Shown here piece by piece: positions 22,072-32,817 of a stretch of DNA of 64,000 nt. The stretch covers positions 5,076,299 to 5,140,298 of the forward strand of contig CM020620.1 of NCBI GenBank assembly GCA_009829735.1. Direction: 5' to 3'. The stretch is from Pyropia yezoensis. Lineage: Eukaryota > Rhodophyta > Bangiophyceae > Bangiales > Bangiaceae. Below the pieces are notes generated by a model, which saw only the letters and a program-made list of their open reading frames with translations, searched no databases and was not told the DNA's origin. The first letter of the stretch is position 1. The number at the start of each line of letters is the position of its first letter. Made by a program: the position numbers and the translations under genes.

Positions 22072-25000
22072 CGTCGGCGACCGGAACCACATGCAACTCA
22101 ATCACACACACTGCATGGCGTTGTATTTCACAATTTTCCACTGCAACGTACTGCAGCATTACGCGAAGACCGTCCATTGATGAAAAAAGAGCGCCACTGC
22201 AGTACATGTCATGACTTGTGTATCTCCGCATCTTCTGTTATTTCCCTGCAACACAGGTCCCTCATGCACATCACCGCTCCTCACACACTGGCCATCGCGA
22301 CTCCGACAGTCGCATCGGACAAGCTGGTCGAGTCACGGACGACGAAACATCGACCTTTCGTTCTCCACGCCTACACGCCCGGCCGCCAGTGTCGTCTTCG
22401 TTCGAAATACATCGCTGAAGAGTCCACCAATTCTTCCGACCCGACCAGATCGCGCGGTCCGGACGTTTCAGGACATCTGATTGACCACACAGCCTCGCCC
22501 GAGCCTCCATTCACGCAGGCTACTTTTTGGCATCCCCTCCTGAACATGCTCATTTGCGCATCTACCGACGCCAGTGAGCTGATTCTGGACTCAGCTTGTC
22601 TTAAATCGCACCAAGATCCTCCACAAGTGATGATCCAGTTCCCGGCTCGCACCCCTCCCACATCACCACGCGAAGCACCTCCCGAGAATCGTCCTTGGGG
22701 AGGGGCACGGTGCCTTCTGGGCCCAAGTCAGAGGACTGTCGACTTGGTGCCGTCAGCGAAGAGCAAGAGCCTGTACGTCTGCGTGTCCATGATTAAAGAT
22801 TTCACCGAATCGCCTCTCCTGGCCACGTCCTGAGCAATCCCCACCCCTCTTTCCCAGAATTCTCATCTGACTCCTCAAATCCTAGTCAATCGCAGCTCCG
22901 GATGCTCTCTGCCTCCCCGCCCCCCTGCGCCCCCCCAGCCCTCCCAGTTGCTCATGTTGACCCGCCCTCCAAGAAGGGCTTTCAATACATCAATTCAGCT
23001 CTGGGAACTTGTTCGGGACGACGAATGACGACGGGAGCAAGACGCTGGGCTCATTCGACAGCGTGATCCCCCGCTCCCGGGCAAGCTACTGCGACGTAAA
23101 AAATTATCCCGCAGGGGCATGGAGGACTGACAAGCTACCAAATCGGTCTCACTTCAGATTTCTTCTCGAGAAAGTTAGCAGACCTTAATTGTTCATGATA
23201 AGTCTCATTCGACACCACTATCGTGAGTTTGCACAGGGGCACCATCGCGTTCTGGTTGGTCGATGTGATGATATGTTTTGAAAACGTTGCATTTCCGCAT
23301 GCTCTCTTGATGACTTACATTAGAATGCTCGAGCACTCCGAAATTGGGGATGCTTCAAGTACGTTTTCGTCAGTATTTTAACTTGCCGTGTGCGCAAGTA
23401 CAGGATCTTTTGTTGAACTCTTACAGAATCTGAACAGAGTGGGCAGATCCTTGCACGGGCTTGCTCCATATGAAGATTATTTGCTTGACCAATCAGCGCA
23501 ATCCGCCACCACCACTTGGCGCCCAATGAATGAACTGGTGGCTACTGTCGCTGCAGTGGAGACCGCACGCCATTGGATGCGTGTGGAGCACAAACCGGGC
23601 TTGCCACACATTGCCCCCTCCACCCACCGCCTTGCCTCCACCTCATCCCCCCCTCCACACCCCGCTCGCACTCTCCACCATCCCCTGCAGGCGCTCTCCC
23701 GGACTGCCCCTTCTCCCACCGTGTCGTGTCCCATTCCTTTCCGGCTCCCCCCCAACAACCCCCCGTCTCCACCCCCCGCGCCCCTCTTCTCTCCATCTCC
23801 TCTCCCACTTCCCCGCACCCATGCCCCCCCCCCCACCCCCCCCCATCTCCACCCCTCGCGCCCCCCCCGCGTCCCTCCATCTCCTCTCCCGCTTCCCCGC
23901 ACCCACGCTCTTTCTTTTCCGCTTACTCTTCTTGTCCACCACTCAGGTATGTGCGGAGGATGTCATGGGTGGTGCATGTTGGTGGATCGGCTGGACGGAG
24001 CTGCTCTGGTGATGTACGTGGGTGTGTGCGCGGGGGACTGCTCGCGCAGTGGTACGAGAGGGCGTGTGGGAGGGTGGCAGTTGCCGTGCTGGTGGCGGTA
24101 GGAAGACGATACACATGGGGGTGCCATACATGCACAGTTCCATGTCATGCGCTACATTGGCTTGCATTTCCCTGCATGTACGTTGCGTTGGCTTGCAATT
24201 ACCTGCATGTTTTTGATATTCACGAGTTTTTTGCCCGCTACGTACCTTTCGCAGTACCTTCTTAATGTGATCCTTACCGCGCTGGCGTCCTCTCTTCCCT
24301 TCCCCTCCGCCCCCGGCTTTCCGGCTCCCCTCCACGCGATTTCGCACCCCCCGGCGCCCTCTCCCTCCTCCCGTTGGTCTTTCTGTGTACCCATCAGGTT
24401 TGCGCAGAGTATGCCGTGAGTGGTGCATGTGGATGGATGAGCCGGACGCAGCTGCGATGGTGATTTAGGTGGGTGCGTCGGCGGGTGGATGCGTCTGCTG
24501 TGGTACGGGAGGACATGTGGGCGGGAGGCCGCGGGCGTTGTTGTGTGCGTCGGGTGACGGCGAGTACAGGCGGCCGCGCGTGGGAGCACCAGCAGGCGTG
24601 CGGAGTGTCTGGCGGGATCCGTTGAACGGTGTGTCTGCCCACTGTGTCAGGGACGGCGGGTGTCTGGGGCCGCGCAGACACTGTGGCGAGGCATTGACGT
24701 CGATGCGGCAAGTGGCTGTGACTGTGTCTGTTTCTCGTGTGTGTCTGTGCCTGTGTCTATTCACCCGGTCAGGCAGCTCCAGGTGGCCCGCCTCTGTAAT
24801 TCGTGTCCAAATGCTTTGAGAAGGTGCTGAGTAACTACTAAAGTGAACAAAAATGGATGAGCGATTCCACAAGGACCGGAATAAAAGGGGCCGTCATCCG
24901 GCGTCCTCCGGACTGTGCCGGGTACGCACTGTAGTGGCCTATTCAACTCTATGTGTTTCACACTGCAGTCTAGCTTGCATTGGGGTGTGTTACGGAATGC

Positions 25001-25150
25001 AATACACGTGGTGTATGGTGCATCACACGAATCTTGCTGCCCTTTTTCGGTGCCTGAGTTGCAAGCATCTGCCTGTATCTACTGCATTTCAAACAGGCGT
25101 TGAAATACAAGAAAACATGCAGTGAAGTACAGTGGTTCCGGTCGCCGACG
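22072..25150. mobile_element. Left copy of a 19-bp-TIR element, 3079 bp
   Basis: It begins with CGTCGGCGACCGGAACCAC (22072-22090) and ends with the exact inverse (25132-25150). Next to both ends are subterminal words such as CACTGCA and GTATTTCA. The whole sequence recurs inverted at 25366-28897. No transposase motif is visible, so it is probably non-autonomous. It sits inside the ankyrin gene. Most differences from the right copy lie near the two ends, while the middle is nearly identical. Confidence 0.85.
22180..22833 (+). CDS. Element ORF, 217 residues, unrecognised (left copy)
   Basis: It starts with ATG about 90 bp inside the outer terminal repeat and is matched by an ORF of the same length in the right copy (28136-28789). 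It has two early Cys/His pairs (HCSTCHDLC) and a Ser/Thr/Pro-rich remainder. It shows no known domain. Retention in both copies is weak evidence of coding, because the copies are nearly identical overall and the differences near its start change amino acids. Confidence 0.3.
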   Translation: MKKERHCSTCHDLCISASSVISLQHRSLMHITAPHTLAIATPTVASDKLVESRTTKHRPFVLHAYTPGRQCRLRSKYIAEESTNSSDPTRSRGPDVSGHLIDHTASPEPPFTQATFWHPLLNMLICASTDASELILDSACLKSHQDPPQVMIQFPARTPPTSPREAPPENRPWGGARCLLGPSQRTVDLVPSAKSKSLYVCVSMIKDFTESPLLATS

Positions 25151-25365
25151 ATGGCGGCGGTTGACGAAGATGGCCAGACGCCGCTGCACCGTGCAGCGTG
25201 GGGGGGCCATGCGGACGTGGTGGGTGCGCTGGTGGACAAGGGGACGGACGTGGGGGTAGGTGACGACGTTGGCAAGACGCGGTTGCATTATGCAACGCGG
25301 GGTGGACATGCGGACGCGATGCGTGTGCTGCTCGGCAAGGGCGCGATTGCGGTGGCGTTGGATAT
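25151..25365 (+). pseudogene. Inverted 215-bp ankyrin-gene segment between the two elements
   Basis: The plus strand encodes two ankyrin repeats (AAVDEDGQTPLHRAAWGGHA, then a diverged KTRLHYATRGGHADAM). The rest of the ankyrin gene is on the minus strand, so this piece is reversed. Turned round, its ends fit the two flanking parts. The 5' part ends GAC-AT and the segment begins ATG-GCG, which keeps frame if one AT is counted. The segment ends GAT-AT and the 3' part begins GTG-TGG, which keeps frame if one dinucleotide is dropped. The junctions thus look like a 2-bp target duplication at GAYATG. Confidence 0.8.
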
Positions 25366-26365
25366 CGTCGGCGACCGGAACCACTGTATTTCACTGCATG
25401 TTTTTCTGTATTTCAACGCCTGTTTGAAATGCAGTAGATACAGGCAGATTCTTGCAACTCAGGCACCGAAAAAGGGCAGCAAGATTCGTGTGATGCACCA
25501 TACACCACGTGTATTGCATCCCGTAACACAACTCAATGCAAGCTAGATTGCAGTGTGAAACACATAGAGTTGAATAGGCCACTACAGGGCGTATCCGGCA
25601 CAGTCCGGATGACGCCGGATGACGGCCCCTTTTATTCCGGTCCTTGTGGAATCGCTCATCCATTTTTGTTCACGTTAGTAGTTACTCAGCACCTTCTCAA
25701 AGCATTTGGACACGTATTACAGAGGCGGGCCACCTGGAGCTGCCTGACCAGGTGAATAGACACAGGCACAGACACGCACCAGAGACAGACACAGTCACAG
25801 CCACTTGCCGCATCTACGTCAATGCCTCGCCGCAGTGTCTGCGCGGCCCCAGACACCCGCCGTCCCTGACACAGTGGGCAGACACACCGTTCAACGGATC
25901 CCGCCAGACACTCCGCACGCCTGCTGGTGCTCCCACGCGCGGCCGCCTGTACTCGCCGTCACCCGACGCACACAACTACGCCCGCGGCCTCCCGCCCACA
26001 TGTCCTCCCGTACCAGAGCAGACGCATCCACCCGCCGACGCACCCACCTAAATCACCATAGCAGCGGCGTCCGGCTCATCAATCCACATGCACCACTCAC
26101 GGCATACTCTGCGCAAACCTGATGGGTACACAGACAGACCAACGGGAGGAGGGAGAGGGCGCCGGGGGGTGCGAAATCGCGTGGAGGGGAGCCGGAAAGC
26201 CGGGGGCGGAGGGGAAGGGAAGAGAGGACGCCAGCGCGGTAAGGATCACATTAAGAAGGTACTGCGAAAGGTACGTAGCGGGCAAAAAACTCGTGAATAT
26301 CAAAAACATGCAGGTAATTGCAAGCCAACGCAACGTACATGCAGGGAAATGCAAGCCAATGTAGC

Positions 26366-27040
26366 GCATGACATGGAACTGTGCATGTATGGCACCCCCA
26401 TGTGTATCGTCTTCCTACCGCCACCAGCACGGCAACTGCCACCCTCCCACACGCCCTCTCGTACCACTGCGCGAGCAGTCCCCCGCGCACACACCCACGT
26501 ACATCACCAGAGCAGCTCCGTCCAGCCAATCCACCCACATGCACCACCCATGGCATCCTCCGCACATACCTGAGTGATGGACAAGAAGAGTAAGCGGAAA
26601 AGGAAGAGCGTGGGTGCGGGCAAGCGGGAGAGGCGATTGAAGGGAGCGGGGGGGGTGCCGGGGGTGGAAAGGGAAGGGAGGACGCCAGTTCGACAAGAAA
26701 AAGATCCAGAAGAACCTGCGAAAGGTGCGTAGCGAGTAGAACACTGGTGAATATGCAAGATAGTGCAGATAATTGCAAGCCAATGCAGCGCAGCTGCAGG
26801 GAAATGCAAGCCAATGTAGCGCATGACATGGAACTGTGCATGTATGGCACCCCCATGTGTATCGTCTTCCTACCGCCACCAGCACGGCAACTGCCACCCT
26901 CCCACACGCCCTCTCGTACCACTGCGCGAGCAGTCCCCCGCGCACACACCCACGTACATCACCAGAGCAGCTCCGTCCAGCCGATCCACCAACATGCACC
27001 ACCCATGACATCCTCCGCACATACCTGAGTGGTGGACAAG
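26366..27040. repeat. Internal tandem repeat of about 455 bp in the right element
   Basis: GCATGACATGGAACTGTGCA occurs at 26366 and again at 26821, 455 bp apart. The following roughly 210 bp are almost identical, then the copies diverge in G-rich sequence. An older, more diverged unit precedes them (about 25980-26365). The left element has one fewer unit. Confidence 0.7.
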
Positions 27041-28135
27041 AAGAGTAAGCGGAAAAGAAAGAGCGTGGGTGCGGGGAAGCGGGAGAGGAGATGGAGGGAC
27101 GCGGGGGGGGCGCGAGGGGTGGAGATGGGGGGGGTGGGGGGGGGGCATGGGTGCGGGGAAGTGGGAGAGGAGATGGAGAGAAGAGGGGCGCGGGGGGTGG
27201 AGACGGGGGGTTGTTGGGGGGGAGCCGGAAAGGAATGGGACACGACACGGTGGGAGAAGGGGCAGTCCGGGAGAGCGCCTGCAGGGGACGGTGGAGAGTG
27301 CGAGCGGGGTGTGGAGGGGGGGATGAGGTGGAGGCAAGGCGGTGGGTGGAGGGGGCAATGTGTGGCAAGCCCGGTTTGTGCTCCACACGCATCCAATGGC
27401 GTGCGGTCTCCACTGCAGCGACAGTAGCCACCAGTTCATTCATTGGGCGCCAAGTGGTGGTGGCGGATTGCGCTGATTGGTCAAGCAAATAATCTTCATA
27501 TGGAGCAAGCCCGTGCAAGGATCTGCCCACTCTGTTCAGATTCTGTAAGAGTTCAACAAAAGATCCTGTACTTGCGCACACGGCAAGTTAAAATACTGAC
27601 GAAAACGTACTTGAAGCATCCCCAATTTCGGAGTGCTCGAGCATTCTAATGTAAGTCACCATGAGAACATGCGGAAATGCAACGTTTTTAAAACATATCA
27701 TCACATCGACCAACCAGAACGCGATGGTGCCCCTGTGCAAACTCACGATAGTGGTGTCGAATGAGACTTATCATGAACAATTAAGGTCTGCTAACTTTCT
27801 CGAGAAGAAATCTGAAGTGAGACCGATTTGGTAGCTTGTCAGTCCTCCATGCCCCTGCGGGATATTTTTTTACGTCGCAGTAGCTTGCCCGGGAGCGGGG
27901 GATCACGCTGTCGAATGAGCCCAGCGTCTTGCTCCCGTCGTCATTCGTCGTCCCGAACAAGTTCCCAGAGCTGAATTGATGTATTGAAAGCCCTTCTTGG
28001 AGGGCGGGTCAACATGAGCAACTGGGAGGGCTGGGGGGGCGCAGGGGGGCGGGGAGGCAGAGAGCATCCGGAGCTGCGATTGACTAGGATTTGAGGAGTC
28101 AGATGAGAATTCTGGGAAAGAGGGGTGGGGATTGC

Positions 28136-28789
28136 TCAGGACGTGGCCAGGAGAGGCGATTCGGTGAAATCTTTAATCATGGACACGCAGACGTACAGGC
28201 TCTTGCTCTTCGCTGACGGCACCAAGTCGACAGTCCTCTGACTTGGGCCCAGAAGGCACCGTGCCCCTCCCCAAGGACGATTCTCGGGAGGTGCTTCGCG
28301 TGGTGATGTGGGAGGGGTGCGAGCCGGGAACTGGATCATCACTTGTGGAGGATCTTGGTGCGATTTAAGACAAGCTGAGTCCAGAATCAGCTCACTGGCG
28401 TCGGTAGATGCGCAAATGAGCATGTTCAGGAGGGGATGCCAAAAAGTAGCCTGCGTGAATGGAGGCTCGGGCGAGGCTGTGTGGTCAATCAGATGTCCTG
28501 AAACGTCTGGACTGCGCGATCTGGTCGGGTCGGAAGAATTGGTGGACTCTTCAGCGATGTATTTCGAACGAAGGCGACACTGGCGGCCGGGCGTGTAGGC
28601 GTGGAGAACGAAAGGTCGATGTTTCGTCGTCCGTGACTCGACCAGCTTGTCCGATGCGACTGTCGGAGTCGCGATGGCCAGTGTGTGAGGAGCGGTGATG
28701 TGCATGAGGGATCTGTGTTGCAGGGAAATAACAGAAGATGCGGCGATACACAAGTCATGACAACTATTGCAGTGGTGCTCTCTTTTCAT
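28136..28789 (-). CDS. Element ORF, 217 residues, unrecognised (right copy)
   Basis: This is the counterpart of the ORF at 22180-22833. It differs mainly in the first 25 residues (HCNSCHDLCIAASS) and by one Gly/Ser change in the middle. The same caution about coding applies. Confidence 0.3.
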   Translation of the reverse strand: MKREHHCNSCHDLCIAASSVISLQHRSLMHITAPHTLAIATPTVASDKLVESRTTKHRPFVLHAYTPGRQCRLRSKYIAEESTNSSDPTRSRSPDVSGHLIDHTASPEPPFTQATFWHPLLNMLICASTDASELILDSACLKSHQDPPQVMIQFPARTPPTSPREAPPENRPWGGARCLLGPSQRTVDLVPSAKSKSLYVCVSMIKDFTESPLLATS

Positions 28790-28897
28790 CAGTGGACGGT
28801 CTTCGCGTGATGTTGCAGTACGTTGCAGTGGAAAATTGTGAAATACAACGCCATGCAGTGTGTGTGATTGAGTTGCATGTGGTTCCGGTCGCCGACG

Positions 28898-29865
28898 ATG
28901 TCCGCCCCCTTATCCACCAGCACTCCCACCACGTCCGCATGGCCCCCCCACGCCGCCACGTGCAGCGGCGTATCGCACAACTTCTTCACCGCAATCACGT
29001 CCGCCCCCTTATCCACCAGCACCCCCACCACGTCCGCATGGCCCCCCCACGCTGCATGGTGCAGCGGCGTCTGGCCATCTTCGTCCATCGCTGTCACATC
29101 CGCCCCGTTGTCAGCCAGCACACACACGACCCCCGCATGGCCGCCCCGCGCTGCATTATGCAGCGCCGTCTCGCCATACTAATGAACCGCCGTCACGTCC
29201 GCCCCCTTATCCACCAGCACCTCCACCACGTCCGCATGGCCCCCCAACGCTGCACGGTGCAGCGGCGTCTGGCCATCTTCGTCAATCGCCGTCACATCCG
29301 CCTCGTTGTCAGCCAGCAACCCCAATGCATCCGTATGCCCACACCCCGCTGCAAGGTGCAGCGCCGTCTGGCCGTCCATGGCGCTCGCTGTCACGTCCAC
29401 ACCACAATCCAGCAGCAGCATTACTGCTCTCGCGTGCCCGCTAAGGACGGCAACATGGAGGGGAGCCCAGCCCAGGTGACCAACAACACCCAGATTAACC
29501 CCAACTGGCGCCAGTGTCCGCAAATCCTCTTCATCCCCCTCCCATGCAGCAACGTGGAGCGGCGTCCACCCTAGCTCGACCTTGTGCGCCTGCGCGTCCG
29601 CCCTGAGCGTCAACAGCGCAGCCGATGTTGAAACCAAGCGAGCCTGCAGCGCAACCCGCAAAGGCGTCGTCCCCTCCACCGTGCGCTCGTCCACTTCCGC
29701 ACAGGCATCGGCCAGCACGCGGAGGATCATCCAACCGTCCATACGTTCAGCCGCCAGGTGCATGGGCGTGCTGCCGTCTGCGCGCAGCGGACGTCGCGCA
29801 GCCGCAGCGTCTGCCTCGCACACCCTGCGCACGGCGACAGCGCCGCGCCTCAGAGCCGCTTCCAT
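28898..29865 (-). pseudogene. Ankyrin-repeat gene, 5' portion
   Basis: It starts at the ATG at 29865 (MEAALRRGAVAVRRVCEAD). Six ankyrin-type repeats follow before an in-frame TAG at 29179-29181, which replaces the residue before YGETALH. Three further repeats continue in the same frame up to the element edge at 28898, where the reading is KGAD then element sequence. Early repeats are more diverged (STPMHLAAERM, TTPLRVALQAR), and those near the element match the array at 20-22 kb closely. With the inverted segment and the 3' portion, the gene would have carried about 30 repeats plus a C-terminal domain. Confidence 0.8.
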
Positions 29866-32817
29866 CCTGCCTCCTATGGTCCGCCAAGCGCCGGTCCCGC
29901 CCGTGTACCGCCGTCCGGGCTGCTTGCAGACCCCTTAGCCCAGCCCCACCTCACACCCCGCCGCCGCCTTCACCGCCACCGCCTACCGCCCTCACCAACA
30001 GCCACCGCCGCGAGCAGAAGTAACCAACGTCCGCAGGTCAGCCACCCGCCACCACAGCTTCCGCTGCCTCCTCGCCGCAGCCGGTCTACCTGGCCGTCGA
30101 GTGCCAACGGTCGGGTATTAGACCGTGTGCGCGACGCGTGCGCGGTGACGCGCAACGACCAACAATGGCGGCTACATGTATGGGCAGGTGGTGCGTTCCG
30201 GCCGCAGAGAACACCCCTGAAACCCCACGTAGATCAGTGGGTGGCAGATCTCGTCCAATGGAACCTTGTCACGCGCTTGACATGACTCAATCAAAATCGA
30301 TCCAGCACAACCTAAATTTAAGCGTGCCCCCCCCGCGACAGACACGCACAGCCGCCATATGAGGTAGCCACGACTTGCACACACGTGGGAGGAGGGTGCA
30401 TGAGCTTGAGGCATGGGTAGGCCGGGGGGGCGGGACTGGGAGGGCTGGGGAAGTGTGACGCAGAAAGGTCGACATGAGACTCCGAAAAGGTGCGCGGCAG
30501 CAAATGAAGAGCTCTTTCGACGGCTGTATGTTCAGAGCATGTCGGCAAGGAGAGGCGGTGGTGAGCGATACTTGCATGGATGCCACTCTATCTCCTGGGG
30601 CCAGTGTGTGTGACTAAGTGCGAGCTCAGGCAGAGCGGGCCACGCTGGCGCACAGAGGAGTACGCGGCAGCGGCGCACCACTAAACGCCGGTGGGTCGGG
30701 GGATCTGGTCGGCGAAGTAGATGGCAGTGGTAGGAGAGGGTGGAACGGATGAAGGAGTTGGGGGCACTGTCATTAATCGGCGGGAGCGCTGGTGACGCGG
30801 GGGATGGTGGCCGTAAAGGGTCGGGCGAGTCTAGCTGCCCGTCTCCGCAGCGGGGGTAGCGGCGGCCGGGACGCAGACCGCACTCCCGGCCGGTCTACGG
30901 CGCTCCAGCGGGAGGGAAGGCAGAGGCGGTGGTTGCAGCTGGTGTCGCTGAGGACGCCGGGCTCGGGGCTGTCGCCACAGGGACCCCCCCCCCCCCCCGT
31001 AGTGCTTCCTTCGTGCCTGTTTGGTGGGCACAGCGGTCTCAGGGGCTGGCCGGTAGCACGACGTCCAGCCGACTCGGAGCGTCGGTCTGCCACGAGGTAC
31101 AACCGGACAAGTACGTACTTCTTCAGCCTGCGATTGCGTCCCACGAGTGAAGAAACAGCGCTGAGTCCCTTTCTGGTGTCAGAATCGGTGTGCAACGAGC
31201 GGTTTGTTCAGCGTATCGTGTAAAAAGAACGGATCATGTGACCCGAAACGGATCATACTTGTCTATTCCCACGACCGGATCATAATATGACACATAATAT
31301 TATTTTGATCCGGTCGTGGGAATTGACAAGTATCTACTATTTGGAGTGAAGGGCGGTCTGAGCCGACATATATCATTGGTTGAAACCCCGGCAGACGCCC
31401 AGAAATGGAGCGGAAAAGGACCAACAGAGACACAAACGGGCACCTGAGGCCAGACAGGTATATATGTAGGGGTTGAACATGCTGTTCAAGGACCATCAAG
31501 AGCGCTATCTATGTATGAGCTGCTCTTTTTGATGCGCATTTTTTTGTGTCTTGGCCGTTTGTGCTTCACTCTGCTCCACAGGGTATATAGCAAGCCACAT
31601 GTCCGCTTTCCGGCGGTCTTCACTATGCGTGCGGGATGGGGGAGAGACCAGGGAGATCGTCCGGGCTAGTGACTGTGTGCTGACCAATCAGCCTTGGGCT
31701 CTAGGTCCGCTCTCACTCCGGCCAATCATGTGCTTTCCACGATCTGATCGACTCACAACGCTATTGGTCAGCTCTTTGCTTCCTGCACGCAATTGGCTCA
31801 TGTCTCGGTCCCGTCTGGATCTGCCACATTAGCGACAGCGGTTGGTGCGTCGTGTGCCGCCCCCAAAAACCCGCGGGCGAGTCCCGCCGCGGGACGCTTC
31901 TGCCGCCGTGGCCACGACGTTGCCCCGGGTCAAGAGAGAGCGCCCACGCCGGTACGGCCGGGCGGCCTCGCAAACAGCGCACCTCATACAGGACTCCGGT
32001 GTGGGTTGGCCCATTGCCCCAGTGCCGGGGGGGCCGGCCGGCGCCCCTTCTGGTGAGCGGGGTGGCGGTGCGCGCCTCACACTTCGTCGGTTTTTCATTT
32101 GTTCTCCTCCTCCTCTTCTCCCCCCCCCTTCTCCTTCCCCCCCTCCGCCCGCCCCACACTGTGTTGCAATGCGTGCCGCACACCCACACCGGCCGGCGTG
32201 TGGGGGGTGGGGTTGTTTATTAACTGCCTTGACCACACATGGCGCCCCTGTCTGGTTGGGGGCACCGCCGCGGCACGCGCAGAGGCTGTCCCTCGCGGGG
32301 TCACGTCCTCGGCGGTCTCACGGTGGCGGCAGTCCCAAGAGCGTTGCCGAGGGCGAGGGGCTGGCGGGGGGGAGAACTGGTCAGGCGCACCCCCCCACCC
32401 ACCGCGTACCACATGGTGGGCCCTGCATTTGGGGGGGCGAGGGGCGGATCGCCCCAACCTCAACGGGGAGCACCTCCAGTCCCCCTACCGCCCCTCCCCA
32501 AGAAACCCCTGCCGCACCCCCCCGCAGCCGCCAGTCCACAGCGGAATAAGAACGAGACCGCCTGCCGCGACTGACACGGTGGAGCGGCGGCGCCCGACTT
32601 TTTGCGACGGCAGCTGTGGGCTGAGGCAGGCCAGCCCCTCTCCCTCTCTTTACCACACTCTGGCCCCCATCGACAGGCGGTGCGGCGGCCGCTCTCTTAG
32701 TCAGCGTCCCCCCCCCTCCCCTTTGAGCACGACCCCCTCTTTCGTCCCTGCACACCCACCACCTGCACCTTCTGGTACAACCCGAACCGCCGAGCTCTTT
32801 TTTCTGCGAGACTCGCA
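29866..32817. other. Intergenic stretch with a long hairpin; no gene recognised
   Basis: It is GC-rich on both sides of an AT-rich island (about 31200-31600), which contains the hairpin at 31255-31333. The open frames are Arg/Pro-rich and domain-free. The last few hundred bases are the presumed 5' region of the dehydrogenase gene at 32818. Confidence 0.4.
31255..31333. repeat. 28-bp inverted repeat, AT-rich 23-nt loop
   Basis: The arm at 31255-31282 (ending CCCACGACCGGATCA) pairs with 31306-31333 with one mismatch in 28. The loop is TAATATG...ATATTATTT. AACGGATCAT occurs twice just upstream. It is shaped like a minimal inverted-repeat element or a stable RNA hairpin. Confidence 0.7.

Larger units (their letters stand above)
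25366..28897. mobile_element. Right, inverted copy of the 19-bp-TIR element, 3532 bp
   Basis: It is bounded by CGTCGGCGACCGGAACCAC (25366-25384) and its inverse (28879-28897). It is the reverse complement of the element at 22072-25150 and about 453 bp longer. The extra length is one additional copy of an internal unit of about 455 bp (26366-26820 versus 26821-27275). Together the two copies make an inverted repeat with arms of more than 3 kb and a 215-bp spacer. Confidence 0.85.

Noticed and set aside
23388-27581. Long Pro-rich frames in the two element copies (for example 23388-24101 and 26415-27581)
   Set aside because: They run through C-rich low complexity and the 455-bp repeats, are open on several frames at once, and the two copies are not preserved as the same length.
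23320-27649. Identical 68-codon frames at 23320-23526 and 27443-27649
   Set aside because: The identity is explained by the element duplication. It is short, with no domain or sequence context for translation.
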